Shown piece by piece: positions 34,170 through 46,460 of a DNA stretch of 64,000 nt. The DNA is taken from NCBI RefSeq assembly GCF_031755915.1, contig NC_083382.1, forward strand, positions 33,502,501 to 33,566,500, written 5' to 3'. The translations under genes were made by a program, and so were the position numbers. Position 1 is the first letter of the stretch. Each line of letters opens with the position of its first letter. Origin of the DNA: Ziziphus jujuba. Taxonomy: Eukaryota > Streptophyta > Magnoliopsida > Rosales > Rhamnaceae. The notes beneath the pieces are model-generated. The model worked only from the letters and a program-made list of their open reading frames with translations. It was not told where the DNA came from and made no database searches.

Positions 34170-35234
34170 GGCCACCTTGGATATTCTTTTTCCCTGCTAT
34201 ATATAATTTGAGTACGATCGAATCCAAGTTGAAAGCAGCCATTTACCAACAGCTAGCTAATGCACAAACGCAAACCCAATTAGCAAGATTCCTTTTAGGC
34301 CTCTCCTGTTAAACATAACATGTGGATGTGGGCATTGTGTACCCTTAAGGATTCATGTTGGTGCACACCTGGCATACTTTGCTACTTTGCTTAGGATAAG
34401 AAAAATTTAGAAATAATATATATCAACATATCATCATTTTAAGTGTCACTTTAGTTTGTAGATTGTATTCTTAGTTTTCGTTTTTCTATCAATCAAGTAT
34501 ACCATGGAAAAAAGTATTATCATTCAAAAAGATCACCCGAAAATTCAATTAATATTTATGTGGATAAATAAAATAAAAAAATTTCGAATTTAGGAGTTGT
34601 TTATAAGAGTTTAGGTTTCCTAGATGTTAAAACTTTGTATTCGTGTTTAGTTTTATATAATTTCTTATTATTCTTCGAAAAAAAATAAAAGGATAGAAAA
34701 GAGTTTAGTTTGCGGCTTAATAATCAAGAGTGGAATCTTTGAATTGAAAGAATTTCCGCTAATTAATGATACAGTAAACAATGAGAGTTTGACCGGGTCA
34801 TATATAGTGCGTAGAGGCCATCATAAAGGACCAAAGAAAGTAGGAGTGTCCCAACTCCCCCAATTAGCCTTAGACTTGCAAGGAAAGAGTCCCTCTGTCT
34901 CTCTTTCTCTGGTATATGAAATTGAACTAACTTAAACCAGAAATTATAGTTAGAACACAAGTATACAAGAAATTTCGGGGAAAAGATTAGGTGCATGAAC
35001 TTTATTTCCAAATGTCTTCCCTACCAAACACCCTTTTCCTCAACCCCCTGTATTTTATGACTTATTATATGGTCACATGCCTAATTCTTACAATAAAAAA
35101 AAATTATTCAAAAGAATTTAAAATAGTCAACTGAGTCTCCTAAAGCAGAGTTTAAAATCCACTTACATTAATTTTTTTAATTATAAAAAAAAAAATAAGG
35201 AATTTGGTAGCGAACAATTCTTTAGACATCGTGC
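34170..35234 (+). promoter_or_regulatory. Upstream region of F6'H copy 3
   Basis: The first 940 bases are duplicated at 15510-15939 plus 30997-31640, and conserved blocks stand out against A+T-rich filler. The most striking is GTTTGACCGGGTCATA (34787-34802), with a W-box TTGACC at 34789-34794, followed by CGTAGAGGCC. F6'H genes are commonly induced by stress and iron shortage in other plants; W-box control here is inferred. Confidence 0.55.
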
Positions 35235-35242
35235 TATAAATA
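35235..35242 (+). promoter_or_regulatory. TATA box of F6'H copy 3
   Basis: TATAAATA lies 160 bases before the ATG at 35395, placing the likely transcription start near 35265-35275. Confidence 0.7.
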
Positions 35243-35316
35243 GATCTTCAAGGCTCCAGTGTTTGCACCAAATTAACAAGTTCTTGTCTCTTTCAATTTC
35301 CTCATCCATTTCTCTT

Positions 35317-35319
<3 letters not shown>

Positions 35320-35364
<45 letters not shown>
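35320..35364 (+). repeat. (CT)n microsatellite in the copy 3 5' leader
   Basis: About 22 CT units lie 30 bases upstream of the ATG, between the expected transcription start and the coding sequence. CT-rich leaders are common in plants and can affect expression. Its length is likely to vary between individuals. Confidence 0.9.
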
Positions 35365-35368
<4 letters not shown>

Positions 35369-35394
35369 AAAAGCTTTCAATCAATTAAATTATA

Positions 35395-36471
35395 ATGGCT
35401 CCGACAATGGCTGTAAGTAACTATGATATCTCCGACTTTGTGTTACACAAAGGACATGGAGTCAAGGGTCTATCAGAGACGGGCATCAGAACCCTCCCAA
35501 ACCAATACATCCAACCCATCGAAGAAAGGCTTTGCATGACAAAAGTTGTGCCCCAAGACTCCATTCCCATCATAGACATCTCCAACTGCATGGAGGACCC
35601 GAAAGTTGCAGAAGCCATTTGCAACGCAGCAGAGAGGTGGGGATTCTTTCAGATTGTCAACCACGGAATCCCCATTGAAGTTCTGGAGGATGCCAAGGAA
35701 GCAACCCGCCGCTTCTTTGGGCTGCCTGCTAAGGAGAAGAACAAGTATTCCAAGGACAATTCGCCTTCCAACAACGTCCGCTATGGCACCAGCTTTAGCC
35801 CGCAGGCAGAGAAAGCTCTGGAGTGGAAGGACTACCTCAGTCTCTTCTATGTCTCTGATGATGAGGCCTCTGCATTGTGGCCTGCTGCTTGCAGGGATGG
35901 TTTGCTAGAGTACATGAGGAAGAGCGAAGCAGTTGTTAAACAACTACTGAAGGTGCTGATGGAGAAACTCAATGTGACAGAGATTGACAAAAGCAAAGAA
36001 GATCTTCTCATGGGGTCTCGCAGAATTAACATAAACTACTATCCCATCTGCCCAAACCCTGAGTTGACTGTGGGAGTTGGCCGCCATTCCGATGTGTCCA
36101 CACTTACAATCCTCCTTCAAGATGACATCGGTGGCCTCTACGTTCGAGACTTGGAAGACAACAACAGCTGGATCCATGTCCCTCCGGTTAAAGGTTCCAT
36201 TGTGATCAATGTGGGAGATGCTTTGCAAATTATGAGCAATGGCAGATACAAGAGCGTGGAGCACCGAGTGGTAGCGAATGGGAGCAAAAACAGAATATCT
36301 GTTCCCATATTTGTGAATCCAACACCAAATGACATCATTGGTCCATTGCCTCAAGTTCTTGCCACTGGAGAGAAACCCCTTTACAAGGAGATTCTGTATT
36401 CCGACTATGTCAAGTACTTCTTCAGAAAGGCTCACGATGGAAAAGCCACGGTTGACTATGCAAAGATCTAA
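35395..36471 (+). CDS. F6'H1: Feruloyl-CoA 6'-hydroxylase-like dioxygenase, copy 3 (intact)
   Basis: This 358-residue intronless gene encodes a soluble Fe(II)/2-oxoglutarate dioxygenase. It has the N-terminal DIOX_N region (about 55-165, with [10 protein letters not shown] at 82-91) and the catalytic 2OG-FeII_Oxy domain (about 205-310). Iron ligands are His231, Asp233 and His290; Arg300 and Ser302 bind 2-oxoglutarate; NYYPICP is at 214-220. Arabidopsis F6'H1 (361 residues, from memory) hydroxylates feruloyl-CoA, giving scopoletin; some relatives also use p-coumaroyl-CoA, giving umbelliferone. It is the only undamaged complete copy in the cluster. Bases 35697-36062 are nearly identical to the other copies, whereas both sides differ at many sites, a sign of gene conversion. 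TATA box and CT-rich leader support the ATG at 35395. Confidence 0.93.
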   Translation: MAPTMAVSNYDISDFVLHKGHGVKGLSETGIRTLPNQYIQPIEERLCMTKVVPQDSIPIIDISNCMEDPKVAEAICNAAERWGFFQIVNHGIPIEVLEDAKEATRRFFGLPAKEKNKYSKDNSPSNNVRYGTSFSPQAEKALEWKDYLSLFYVSDDEASALWPAACRDGLLEYMRKSEAVVKQLLKVLMEKLNVTEIDKSKEDLLMGSRRININYYPICPNPELTVGVGRHSDVSTLTILLQDDIGGLYVRDLEDNNSWIHVPPVKGSIVINVGDALQIMSNGRYKSVEHRVVANGSKNRISVPIFVNPTPNDIIGPLPQVLATGEKPLYKEILYSDYVKYFFRKAHDGKATVDYAKI

Positions 36472-37667
36472 TCGATCGGCCGCCGACGCAGCTCCTTCCT
36501 TGAATACTCATATACAATTCTTTTTGTGTATTTTTGTTTTATTATTTTTTCTTTCTTTTGCTAAATTAATTCTTAAATTGTATTTATGTTGTACTGAATT
36601 ACTTCTTTAATATTTTTATTACCATATGGTTTCTGGTAAAATGTAAGACCAAATAATTTCTTTTACTTAATGAATAATGCTATATACTCTGTCCTTGCCT
36701 TGTATTTAATTTCTTCCTGTCAAAGATTATTTATTATGTCTCTGATATATACTCCAACATGGCTTCATATATATATATATATATATATATATAGATATAT
36801 ACTCTTTTACTTATACATATACTCTTTAACTTTACTATATATATATATATATATTAACAATAGACTTTTACAAATTGACTGTAGCATAGAGAACTTTTAG
36901 TTAACAAATTAATTAATTATTATATTCATTTTGTTGTAAAGAATAAAAACTCCTTAATCCTCATGAGAAATATTGAGCTTTTTAATTAGTTTCATGGCTT
37001 TATAGTTCAGAAGTTACAAAAGGTGGCTAGTCGGCTTTCAAGAGTTGTTCATAACTCAATTATTTAAGACCTCATGTATCCAAAAAGACTTCCTACGTTC
37101 TGTTTCCCATTCCATTTTCCCTATCTCTATCCATCATTTATACTACGACCTCATTAAAAAAATATTAACAAATACATAAAACAAACTAAGTTATTAAAAA
37201 AAAAAAAAGCGCTTTTTAATAAAATAAGATTCTATCAAATACTGTTATGACAAGAATACAAACTTAAAAATAGGAACAAAAAAAATCTCCATCCACCATG
37301 TAAATGTTTCCATTGAAGGTTATTTTCAACAAAAACATAAATTCTACATAAATTACTACATTATAGAGATAGGAAACTTTGTTTGAAAATAATGGAAAAG
37401 ATGATAAAAAAAAAAAAAAAACTACTTGTAAAAAGGACGATTATGATTTAAAATAGATTTTGAGATTTCCGAAATGTCAAAGTGACTTTACACTAGGCCA
37501 TTTAATTTGGTGATAAATTTGTGGCTTTTATGGCATTTGAGAGTTGATGTGCTTTCTTGCCAAAAATAGAGCTGGTCTTTGCTTGTATCTTTTATCATTA
37601 TTTATGAAGAAGTGGCTAGTTCAAAGCCTCCATTTTTTATTGTCGTTAGTAATTTCTCAATAAAAGA

Positions 37668-37868
37668 AGAGTAATATTTATCAAAAATATTTATTAAATG
37701 ACATGTATCGATATATTATTGATTAATATATTTGTACAATATAAATATAGATAAATGAACTTTTAAGCAAATAAATAAATTAAAAATATATACATTAAAC
37801 ATGATTATATTATTCATCACATGACTTAATAAACAAATTTTATAAAGATATTTGTAGCTCTAGCATTA
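37668..37868. repeat. MITE-like repeat related to 32184-32620
   Basis: It shares the motif order of the units at 32184-32620 (TTATTAAATGACAT, an AAATAAATTAAA stretch, TAATAAACAAATTTT) and the same TAGCATTATT end. The left end is poorly preserved. Confidence 0.5.
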
Positions 37869-39277
37869 TTAACGAAAGAATCATAAAGTTTGCTGTCTCT
37901 ACAAGGGGAAAAAGCAATTCTCATTTACCCAAAAAAAAAAAAAAAAAAAAGGAAGGAAAACAACATGGAGAAAAAGGTATATACCACAACCAAATCAAAC
38001 AAAACATATGTTACATGTTTTTCTTCAGTACTAAATTACATTAGTTTGACCGTCTTATTTATTTATTTATTTATTTTAAGGAAAAAGAAACATTCCATTA
38101 AACAACAGCAGCCATGGAGGCACTTCCTCCACCCAAATTCTAGTATCATTATTCGTTACAACATAAACGGTCCTTGGTCTAAAGGAGCATAAAATAGATG
38201 CCGAAGACATAGTAAGTCTCTTAATCTTCTCATTGAGAAAACAATGGTTATGAACTAATATATAAACTACTCGTTATAATTATAACAGACAACACTATAA
38301 ATGATCAGGCGATAGATTTTTGTCTAGGCAATACAAAATATAAAATAAGAAAATTAATAATTAATAAGAATTTGGACCAAAAAAAAAGTATGTTAATATT
38401 GATGATAAAATCTTTATTATATTTTTGGTTATTGTATCTATTTCTTTGTTAATAATTCATTTTTATTTCTTGTAAAAGTTTTAAATAATTCTTTACCACG
38501 TAGGGATATAGGCACCATGTGAAGCAGGATAAGTTTGAAGGGAATTAGAAACATTTGGAACCATTCCATTATAATTAATATGGAAAAAGAAAAAAAGAAA
38601 AAAAAATGGAAAGTGAAGAAAAGAAGGGGAAAATATACCATAATTATAATGAAAAAAAAAAAAAGAGTATATATGTATGAAATCACAAGGGATGAACCCA
38701 TGGTTTTAATATGAGAATTATTGTTTTATTAGCTTTTTGATTGCAAATTAGAATTTAAAATTCAATTAATAATTAAATATGAGTTATTGATAGTAAAATC
38801 TTATATAGAAAAATAAATTTTATTGGATCTTAATAAATAATAAATATATTTTTAAATTTTCAACTTTAATATGATTTTTTAAAAAGTAAAAAACAAAATC
38901 CTGAAATGATTCTATATAAGTTTCATCATCGTATATGTACAGATAATAGAGTGCTATAGAATGCTGATATCTAGCATAATGATAATAAAGTTGTATGGTA
39001 TGTATACCTGACCATGGTAGAACCAAAAAAGGGGAAAAAAAATTGTATGCCTTTTTTTTTATTCTTTTTCTTTTTATTTTTCTTTAAAAAAATAAAAACA
39101 TTGTGTGCCTTGGTGTTTTATATCTTTGTTACACGACGCCAATTAACTAAGTTGAATTTCATTAAAAAATTAATTAAAAAGGAAAGACAAAAGACAAATT
39201 AATTAAAGCGAACAAATTTTTAGTAGCAGACAAAGTTGATTGAGTCCTAAGTTCTATGTTCTATATCCGTCGCCAAT

Positions 39278-39430
39278 AAGACCAATATTTTTATGGCATA
39301 TATATAACTATATATATATATATATATATTCACGTTGTCACGAGCACTAAGATCAATATTTTTATGTCATATATATACCTGTATATATATATATATATAT
39401 AAATATATATATTCACGTTGTCACGAGCCT
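39278..39430. repeat. Two-copy tandem repeat with (TA)n core
   Basis: Each copy has the order GACCAATATTTTTATG or GATCAATATTTTTATG, then a (TA)n run, then ATTCACGTTGTCACGAGC. Units are about 70-80 bases and differ mainly in the length of the TA run. Confidence 0.8.
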
Positions 39431-39968
39431 GCTAGCAACCAGATAAATCTTATCTTATCCACTTAAATATGAGCACTTTGAAAGCAACCAAAAAAAACAA
39501 AAAAACAAAAAACGTATACATATATACAAGCTGTTTATAATTTGTTGCAATATTATTATATATATATATATATATATATGTTTAATGATTTAATCTTTTA
39601 ACAAAGAAGATAACAGGATTAATTAAAACGTTTAGACAACTTACAATTTGGAAGACGACAAAATTGACTAGAACAAGGGTGGTGTTCATTTCATATAACA
39701 AAAGTAAAATGGGAATGAAAGTGCATGCAATTTCCAGGAAGCATGCATATGCACCGTGCACGTGCATAATTCCAACTTCTCTTTTCTTTGGTTCTTTTGA
39801 GGAATATATGCGCGTGAATATATATATGTATATACATCCTACAAATATATGTTTTTAATAATTTCATAGATGGAGTTGGTGCGAATATTAATAGTAATAA
39901 CAATAATTTTGAATATTAAAATAGCAAAGGAGGACGGTGGGGTGGCTGCTAATTCTGAGGCATTCTAC

Positions 39969-39976
39969 TATAAATA
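39969..39976 (+). promoter_or_regulatory. TATA box of F6'H copy 4
   Basis: TATAAATA lies 165 bases upstream of the ATG at 40134, in the same arrangement as copy 3. Confidence 0.65.
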
Positions 39977-40133
39977 AGCTCTTCATCTCTCCTAAGTTTC
40001 ATCATCGCCTGGCTTCAAATTCATTAGTTAGCTACTAGCTACTTATTTCATATTCCGCATTCATACCCTCATTACATAATACTACTTTATAGTTAAGGCT
40101 CTAAATTTTTTAAGGCGCAACATCTCGCAAGCA

Positions 40134-41221
40134 ATGGCTCCAACATTGGCTGTTATCAACAACATCACCAACCCTGCCTCTGATTTCTCAGACTTTGTGC
40201 TAACCAAAGGTCATGGAGTAAAGGGTCTATCAGAAACAGGCATCGAAACCCTTCCAAAACAATATATCCAACCTCTGGAAGAAAGGCTTTGCATGACCAA
40301 AATCATCCCAGAGAACGCCATTCCCATCATCGACCTATCCGACCCCAACACCACCGGTGTTGCGGACACCATTTGTAATGCGGCAGAGAGGTGGGGGTTC
40401 TTTCAGATTGTCAACCACGGAGTCCCCCTTCAAGTTCTGGAGAATGCCAAGGAAGCAACCCGCCGCTTCTTTCGGCTGCCTGCTCAAGAGAAGAACAAGT
40501 ATTCCAAGGACAATTCGCCTTCCAACACCGTCCGCTATGGCACCAGCTTTAGCCCGCAGGCAGAGAAAGCTCTGGAGTGGAAGGACTACCTCAGTCTCTT
40601 CTATGTCTCTGATGATGAAGCCTCTGCATTGTGGCCTGCTGCTTGCAGGGATGGTTTGCTAGAGTACATGAGGAAGAGCGAAGCAGTTGTTAAACAACTA
40701 CTGAAGGTGCTGATGGAGAAACTCAATGTGACAGAGATTGACAAAAGCAAAGAAGATCTTCTAATGGGATCTCGCAGAATTAACATAAACTACTATCCCA
40801 TCTGCCCAAACCCTGAGCTCACCGTGGGAGTCGGCCGCCATTCCGATGTCTCAACTCTTACAATCCTTCTCCAAGATGATATTGGCGACTGTACGTGCGG
40901 GACCTACAAGACAACAGCTGGATCCATGTCCCTCCGGTGAAAGGCTCCATTGTCATCAACGTGGGAGATGCGCTGCAGATAATGAGCAATGGCAGATACA
41001 AGAGCGTCGAGCACCGTGTGGTTGCCAATGGGAGCAAGAACAGGATATCAGTTCCCATTTTTGTGAACCCAAGGCCCCATGACATCATCGGCCCGTTGCC
41101 TGAATTGCTTGCAAGTGGAGAACAGCCCATTTACAAGCAAGTTCTGTATTCGGACTACGTCAAGCACTTCTTCAGAAAGGCTCACGATGGGAAGGGTACT
41201 GTTGACTATGCAAAGATATGA
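40134..41221 (+). pseudogene. F6'H-like dioxygenase, copy 4 (single-base frameshift)
   Basis: This is a full-length intronless copy that would encode about 362 residues. It lacks one G near 40887, where copies 1 and 2 read GGCGGACT and this copy GGCGACT. The frame then ends at 40938-40940 after 268 codons. The truncated protein keeps the first iron ligands (His-x-Asp) but loses the distal His and the Arg-x-Ser, so it should be inactive. The rest of the gene (40895-41221 in the other frame) is undamaged, with EHRVV, RISVP and DYAKI. The break is therefore very recent, or it is a sequencing or assembly error in a GG run. A TATA box and a plausible ATG are present. Confidence 0.85.
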
Positions 41222-42192
41222 ATCTTTTTTAAGTTTTTACCCGTCTTCTTCTTCTGATTCATAAGCATCAAATTCTTTTTTTGTTGCAACAAGTAACAAT
41301 AAACGTGATCAAAAGCGTATCGATGATTAGAGTAATTAAGAGTGAGATTACTTTCATTCATCCCAAGTTTTTTTTTTTTTTTATTTCTTTTTTTTAACCC
41401 CTTTGATTATGTAAATGGGCGCACATAAGCTGTCCTTTGCCTTGAATATATATTTTCTGATTACCCGCCAATATTTTAGATGCACAATCATTCTTCATTT
41501 TTTTTTTATTTTTTTTTTTTTTGCCCCTTTCAACTTTAATCTACTTAGATATTCTATTTTTACTCTTAGTCAAATAGATTAATGGTTTACTCATGAAGCT
41601 TCATTTGCGATCCGCACTATTAGTTACAACAAGATGCGCAGAGACATTGTAACACCACTAGAAGAGCTAATTAATCAGCAAGCAGTACTAGTTGATCTTA
41701 AACCAATATATAATAATGCAACACTCCATGATTTTGCAAGTTGGAAAGTGTCCTATATTCAAAGTGGCTGGATATAGAGTGATTGGAATTACCCTGCTGA
41801 CCTAGCTTCATTGCTTAGCTATTCGCTTGTGTTTAAATTTACGCTTTCGATCATATTAGCAAAATGGTACACGTAAGTTTTGGAGGAATGAACTCATTAA
41901 TTTCTTTTTATATCAGCAAAGTAGCAAAGAGTGTACAATTTTGATTTCATATCAACTCGATCATTTGTTCACCAACCTTATGACCATTGACTTACCGTTT
42001 ATGACGAAGATACAAACTCTCAAATGCATAAAACATTAACATATTTATTCACTTTCCTGATATATATATATATATATAATACACTGATCATTCTAGGCAC
42101 ATGTTTCTCTTATTCATCCACAAAGAAAAGGAAAGGAATGAACTCTATTGCCGCGGATGATAACATATATATATATATATATATGCTGTTAA
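41222..42192 (+). repeat. 3' flank of copy 4, duplicated after copy 1
   Basis: The first 890 bases align with 830-1690. It has T-rich tracts (41371-41392, 41498-41522) and TA runs (42060-42078, 42165-42184). F6'H copy 4 and the acyl-activating enzyme gene converge here, with stop codons less than 1 kb apart. Confidence 0.75.
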
Positions 42193-42703
42193 CTAAATTT
42201 TGCTCTGAAAATAAATCTCGCGCTTGATTTGTTCTCTAAGAACTCTCCTCAGCAACTTGTTTGAGGCTGTTCGAGGGAACTCCGGAACAATCTTCACAAG
42301 CGCCGCCTGTTAACACATTGAAAACCTTCAGACTCCTTTAAAATGCCAAGTTCGAGTTTAATATGCCCACATTGTTGCATAAAGAATATGTTAAACAGTC
42401 AAACCTTAAACAAAGGATTGAGGCTGCTATGAATGGCTCTTGAGAATTTGATCTTCAGCTTGTCTGGTTCTGCATTATATCCTTTCTTTAATACCACAAA
42501 TATGATCAACTGCTCTGGACCCCCATTCACTGGCGCCACGCTTATTGCAGCTGTCTCCATGATACTTTCATCAGCCCTGTCACAGACTCGTTCGATTTCA
42601 ACAGAACTTGTCTGCATATCAATCCATTCTTTCAGTTTCTCTATGCGTTTCAAGAATAAGCCCAGGCATACATACCAACACAATTAAGTCAAGATGAATA
42701 TAA

Positions 42704-42742
<39 letters not shown>

Positions 42743-45700
42743 CACAGAAACCTTGGAATGATTTCTGAATGTTGCATCATCATTCATTTAGAAAGAAATA
42801 AAGGATGGAGAATATTGTATGTACCTTGATGCCACCGAGATTCATGGTGTCATCAGCCCTGCCTTGTACAATGAAAAAGCCTCCAACAGTTCTCTTAATA
42901 ATGTCTCCATGTCTCCTGAGGCACTGCCAATTGATATGTGAGAGTTACAGAAAATTTTCATTAGACCAACCTTCACAAAAAAGTTAAAATTGGAGAAATG
43001 TGAATTCAAATAAAAACACAACTGACATTGTTTGTGGATAATTTTGAGAAAAGTTCTAAAGGAGATAAACTGAACAAAAAATTGCTCATCAGATCTATGT
43101 AAAATGGCATACCATTCCTTTGTACAGTGGCATTCCCTTAAAGTAAACTTTTTCATGGTCAGCATTTAGCAACCTATCAGTTGCTCCCATGTATATAGGG
43201 ATCAAACCCACTTCACCAGTGCATGCTTCATCTTCTGGCTGTCACAGTGGCAAAAGGATAATCAAATATGTATGCACACGTAGAAACTCTAAAATCATCT
43301 ATTAATAGGCATAACACCTTCACATTTCCAATTTTTGTTTTTTTCCTAGGTGTTTTGGACTCTGGCTGACAGCCTGATTAAAAACTAGATAGGGTATGTG
43401 TTTACATAAGGAATTCCGTGTTCATCAAAGATGACAAATCCTGTTGTCATTGATGCTGTGCTAAATGTCCCAAAAGCTTGTGGCTGCAGTGGACTTCCTT
43501 GTATGTATGAAGATGCGAGCTCTGTCCCTCCGCAACATTCAATAATGGGTTTATAATAAGCTTGTGAAGAAAGCCAAAGATCATCATCAACATTAGATGC
43601 TTCACCAGTGGAAGAAAATGATCTGCACAAGATATCCAAGTTTAAGTTAGTTTTCTTCGGAGTCATAGGCAAACAAGTTTATAATCTGAAAGTGAAAATA
43701 ATTACTTTATTTTTGTCCAGTCAAGACCTTTCATACACTGTGTACTCTTCCAAGCTTTTACAAGGCTTGGAACTGTACCCAAAATAGTCACTCCTGCATC
43801 CTTTATAAATGTCATAAAAGAAAATCATTCAGCATTTGGATATGAAGTTCTAATGCTAATATATAAAATTGCTTCTAAAAACAAAACGCTTTTGGAAATA
43901 TCTTTCCACAATCGATTCATTGATAGTATTCGTGATGTTACCTGGACAAATTTTCCGAAACCATGGCCTAGAGGTGATCCATGGTAAAGAGCCAGAGTTG
44001 CACCAGATAGAAAGCATGAGTAAAGTAATATTGGACCCATCACCCATCCTAAATTTGTTGGCCAGCAACAAACATCACCAACTTGGATATCAATGTGAGC
44101 CCATGAATCAGCTGCACATCGAATTGGTGAAAGTTGTGTCCATGGAATAGCTTTTGGTTCTCCTGATGAAGGCCAAAAAATAAGCAACAATCTTGGTTTA
44201 AACAAATTGTTGGAGACAGAGAAAGATAACAGTAAATATCAGCTTAACATTCTTTTTACCTGTAGTTCCAGATGAAAATAGTATATTTGTCACTGAGTCT
44301 ATTGGTTGATAGATTGGAGAATAATAATTTGGTCTGCCAATAATAGAATACCATTACACGACAATCTAATTATATATAGAATTGATTAGTGTGGAACACA
44401 AGAAAAGAAGAACTTTTAAGGCTTCTCTTAACATGTTCAGCAGTGATAATAATAAATATGGATTATGTAGTTGCATTAGCAAGAGTTTTTATGTGGCAAA
44501 ACCATTAAACTTTTGTTCAGGCAGTACCTTGAATGGTGATTAACACTAGAAAGAAAATCTTTCCATGACAAATCCTGTTCTCGTAACTGAATGCCCAAAT
44601 GGTCCCCTAGTACAGGTAGCACAATAGCTTTAGGTGGAACAGCTTCTACAACTCGACTACAAACAGAGAAAAAAAGAAAAAAGAAATTACAAAATACTAT
44701 TTTTCTTGCCAGGTAGCTCACAGGAAAAAGAATAAAATATGCAAACTTGGGATAGGCTAATATTTAGAGACATGTATGTTGGACATAACTTAAAAAAAGG
44801 TAGTGTTACCTGTAAAGAGGAAACTTTCGACCTCCTCTCAGTATGAAATCCTGAACCAATGATAATCATTTCAGCACAAAACACCTTAAAAGCCAAACAG
44901 AATATATATTTGTAGCGGTCTGAACTGGAATTATTCGAGTCAACTAACAATGCAAAGCTGAATACTGCATACCAGATTGCTTGAACTTTGTATATATTAT
45001 CATACACAAATCTGGAAATCAGAGTCAGATCTCTAGGAGTGAAAACTCACCTGGGTAAAGATAGCCTTTGCTTTGGACACATTCAACCGGGTTCCAATCT
45101 CCTTTGCGGCAAAGCTGTCAGCTATAGATACAACAACACATCCGGATAATATAATTGCCAAATATATAATAACCGCATTGACTGTCATCGGCAGGTCAAT
45201 TGCAATTGCATCACCCTTTGAAAACATTGCATCCAATGCATTAGCTACCAACCTGCAAACCATGCCACATGCAAACATAAAAAAGATTAAGGATATTATG
45301 AAATTCAGACTGCATATGCTACTGTAATACAGCTATATTCGGACAAGTGAAATGAATGATGAAAACAGCATATGACAGAAGAAGAATGTACGTTAATAGT
45401 TTAGAGCATACATTACTTGTTCCCGAAGTTCCTTTAGTGTCATATGGTTTACATTGGAATCATCAAAACCTTCATCTCTCCATACAATTGCCAAACTATC
45501 ATCGGTTTTTCTTGGATGTGAAGTTGGTAGCAAGCAACATTCAGCAATATTCAGAACCGAACCAGGAAGCCATGTTCCTCCATGTTTCGATTTGTCAGTT
45601 CTGTCTAATATACATTTTGGTGCTTGATGGAATGAAACAGAGAGCTCTTTAACAAGGATTTCCCAATAAGCCTAAAAAGCAATAAATTTGATTCCTCCAG

Positions 45701-46460
45701 TTAAAACATCAAGTTTGGCTCTGTACCTGAAAGGTTGAGACGCATTGCAATATGCAATATTAAATACTTTACCTCAGGACGCTGTACAGAGAATTTCTGG
45801 AAGAGGCTAAAACTTGTAATAGGGTCCTTATATGAGGACCCCAAAAGCTTTGAACCATGCTTCTCCATGATACGTCCCAAGTTTGTACGTTTAGACTGAT
45901 ATCTAAGGAAATACAGAAACCATGATCATAACAAGGATAAGGAAGCTGACGGCATGACACAGTAAAAAATCTTGAACGAATAAAACTTAAAAATCAGTTA
46001 AGAAGCACACACTACGAAACTAGTATAATTCTTCTTTTGATTGAAACATACTTAATTAGGCTAAGTTAGAAAATGATAGAAGCATAAAAATTGAAACTGG
46101 AATTGGAAGAGAAAAGAAACAAAGGAAACAAGGAAAACAGTTGGAAGTAGAAGTAGAAAAGTCCAAAACAAAGTATAACGTGGGGCATTACAGAGAAGGA
46201 AACCAGTATAGAGGAGGGCCTCTAGAGGAGACATCCCAATCAGCATAGACGGAGTAGTAAATCAATTGGTGCAGGGCATGTGGGTATGATGGTTTTAGCA
46301 CTCTCTGACTCACCAACCGCCGCCAAACCTCTCTTGGGTCCGATCCGGAGATAGAATCTCTAAGGACCCTTTCCAAGGCTTTGGCCTCATCAATGTGTAA
46401 ACCTGCCTCCACCAAATCCTCCGCTCCCACTTCGTGTATGCTCTTCTTCTTCTTCTCCAT
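42193..46460 (-). CDS. AAE17: Acyl-activating enzyme, AAE17/AAE18 type, peroxisomal
   Basis: Fourteen exons join in frame to 727 residues: 46460-46192, 45902-45773, 45671-45412, 45252-45051, 44850-44810, 44656-44528, 44333-44260, 44162-43942, 43800-43706, 43622-43406, 43238-43113, 42923-42825, 42611-42405, 42306-42193. All introns read GT-AG. The product adenylates a carboxylic acid and joins it to CoA. Visible motifs are the AMP-binding loop [13 protein letters not shown] (exons 7-8), GWAH-like [11 protein letters not shown], the [13 protein letters not shown] hinge region, and the C-terminal ASNKLLRR with the presumed catalytic Lys. The protein ends in SKI, a minor form of the peroxisomal targeting tripeptide. 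Arabidopsis AAE17 is close in length (721, from memory). AAE18, known for activating 2,4-DB, is the alternative; the natural substrate is unknown. A (GT)n run sits in the intron at 42709-42741. Confidence 0.9.

Larger units (their letters stand above)
36472..39968. other. Intergenic region between copies 3 and 4
   Basis: No gene supported. It holds (TA)n runs (36767-36793, 36837-36854), A-rich tracts (for example 37929-37950), a MITE-like repeat at 37668-37868 and a local duplication near 39278-39430. The last 300 bases before the TATA box are presumably the promoter of copy 4; they do not align clearly with the upstream region of copy 3. Confidence 0.5.
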
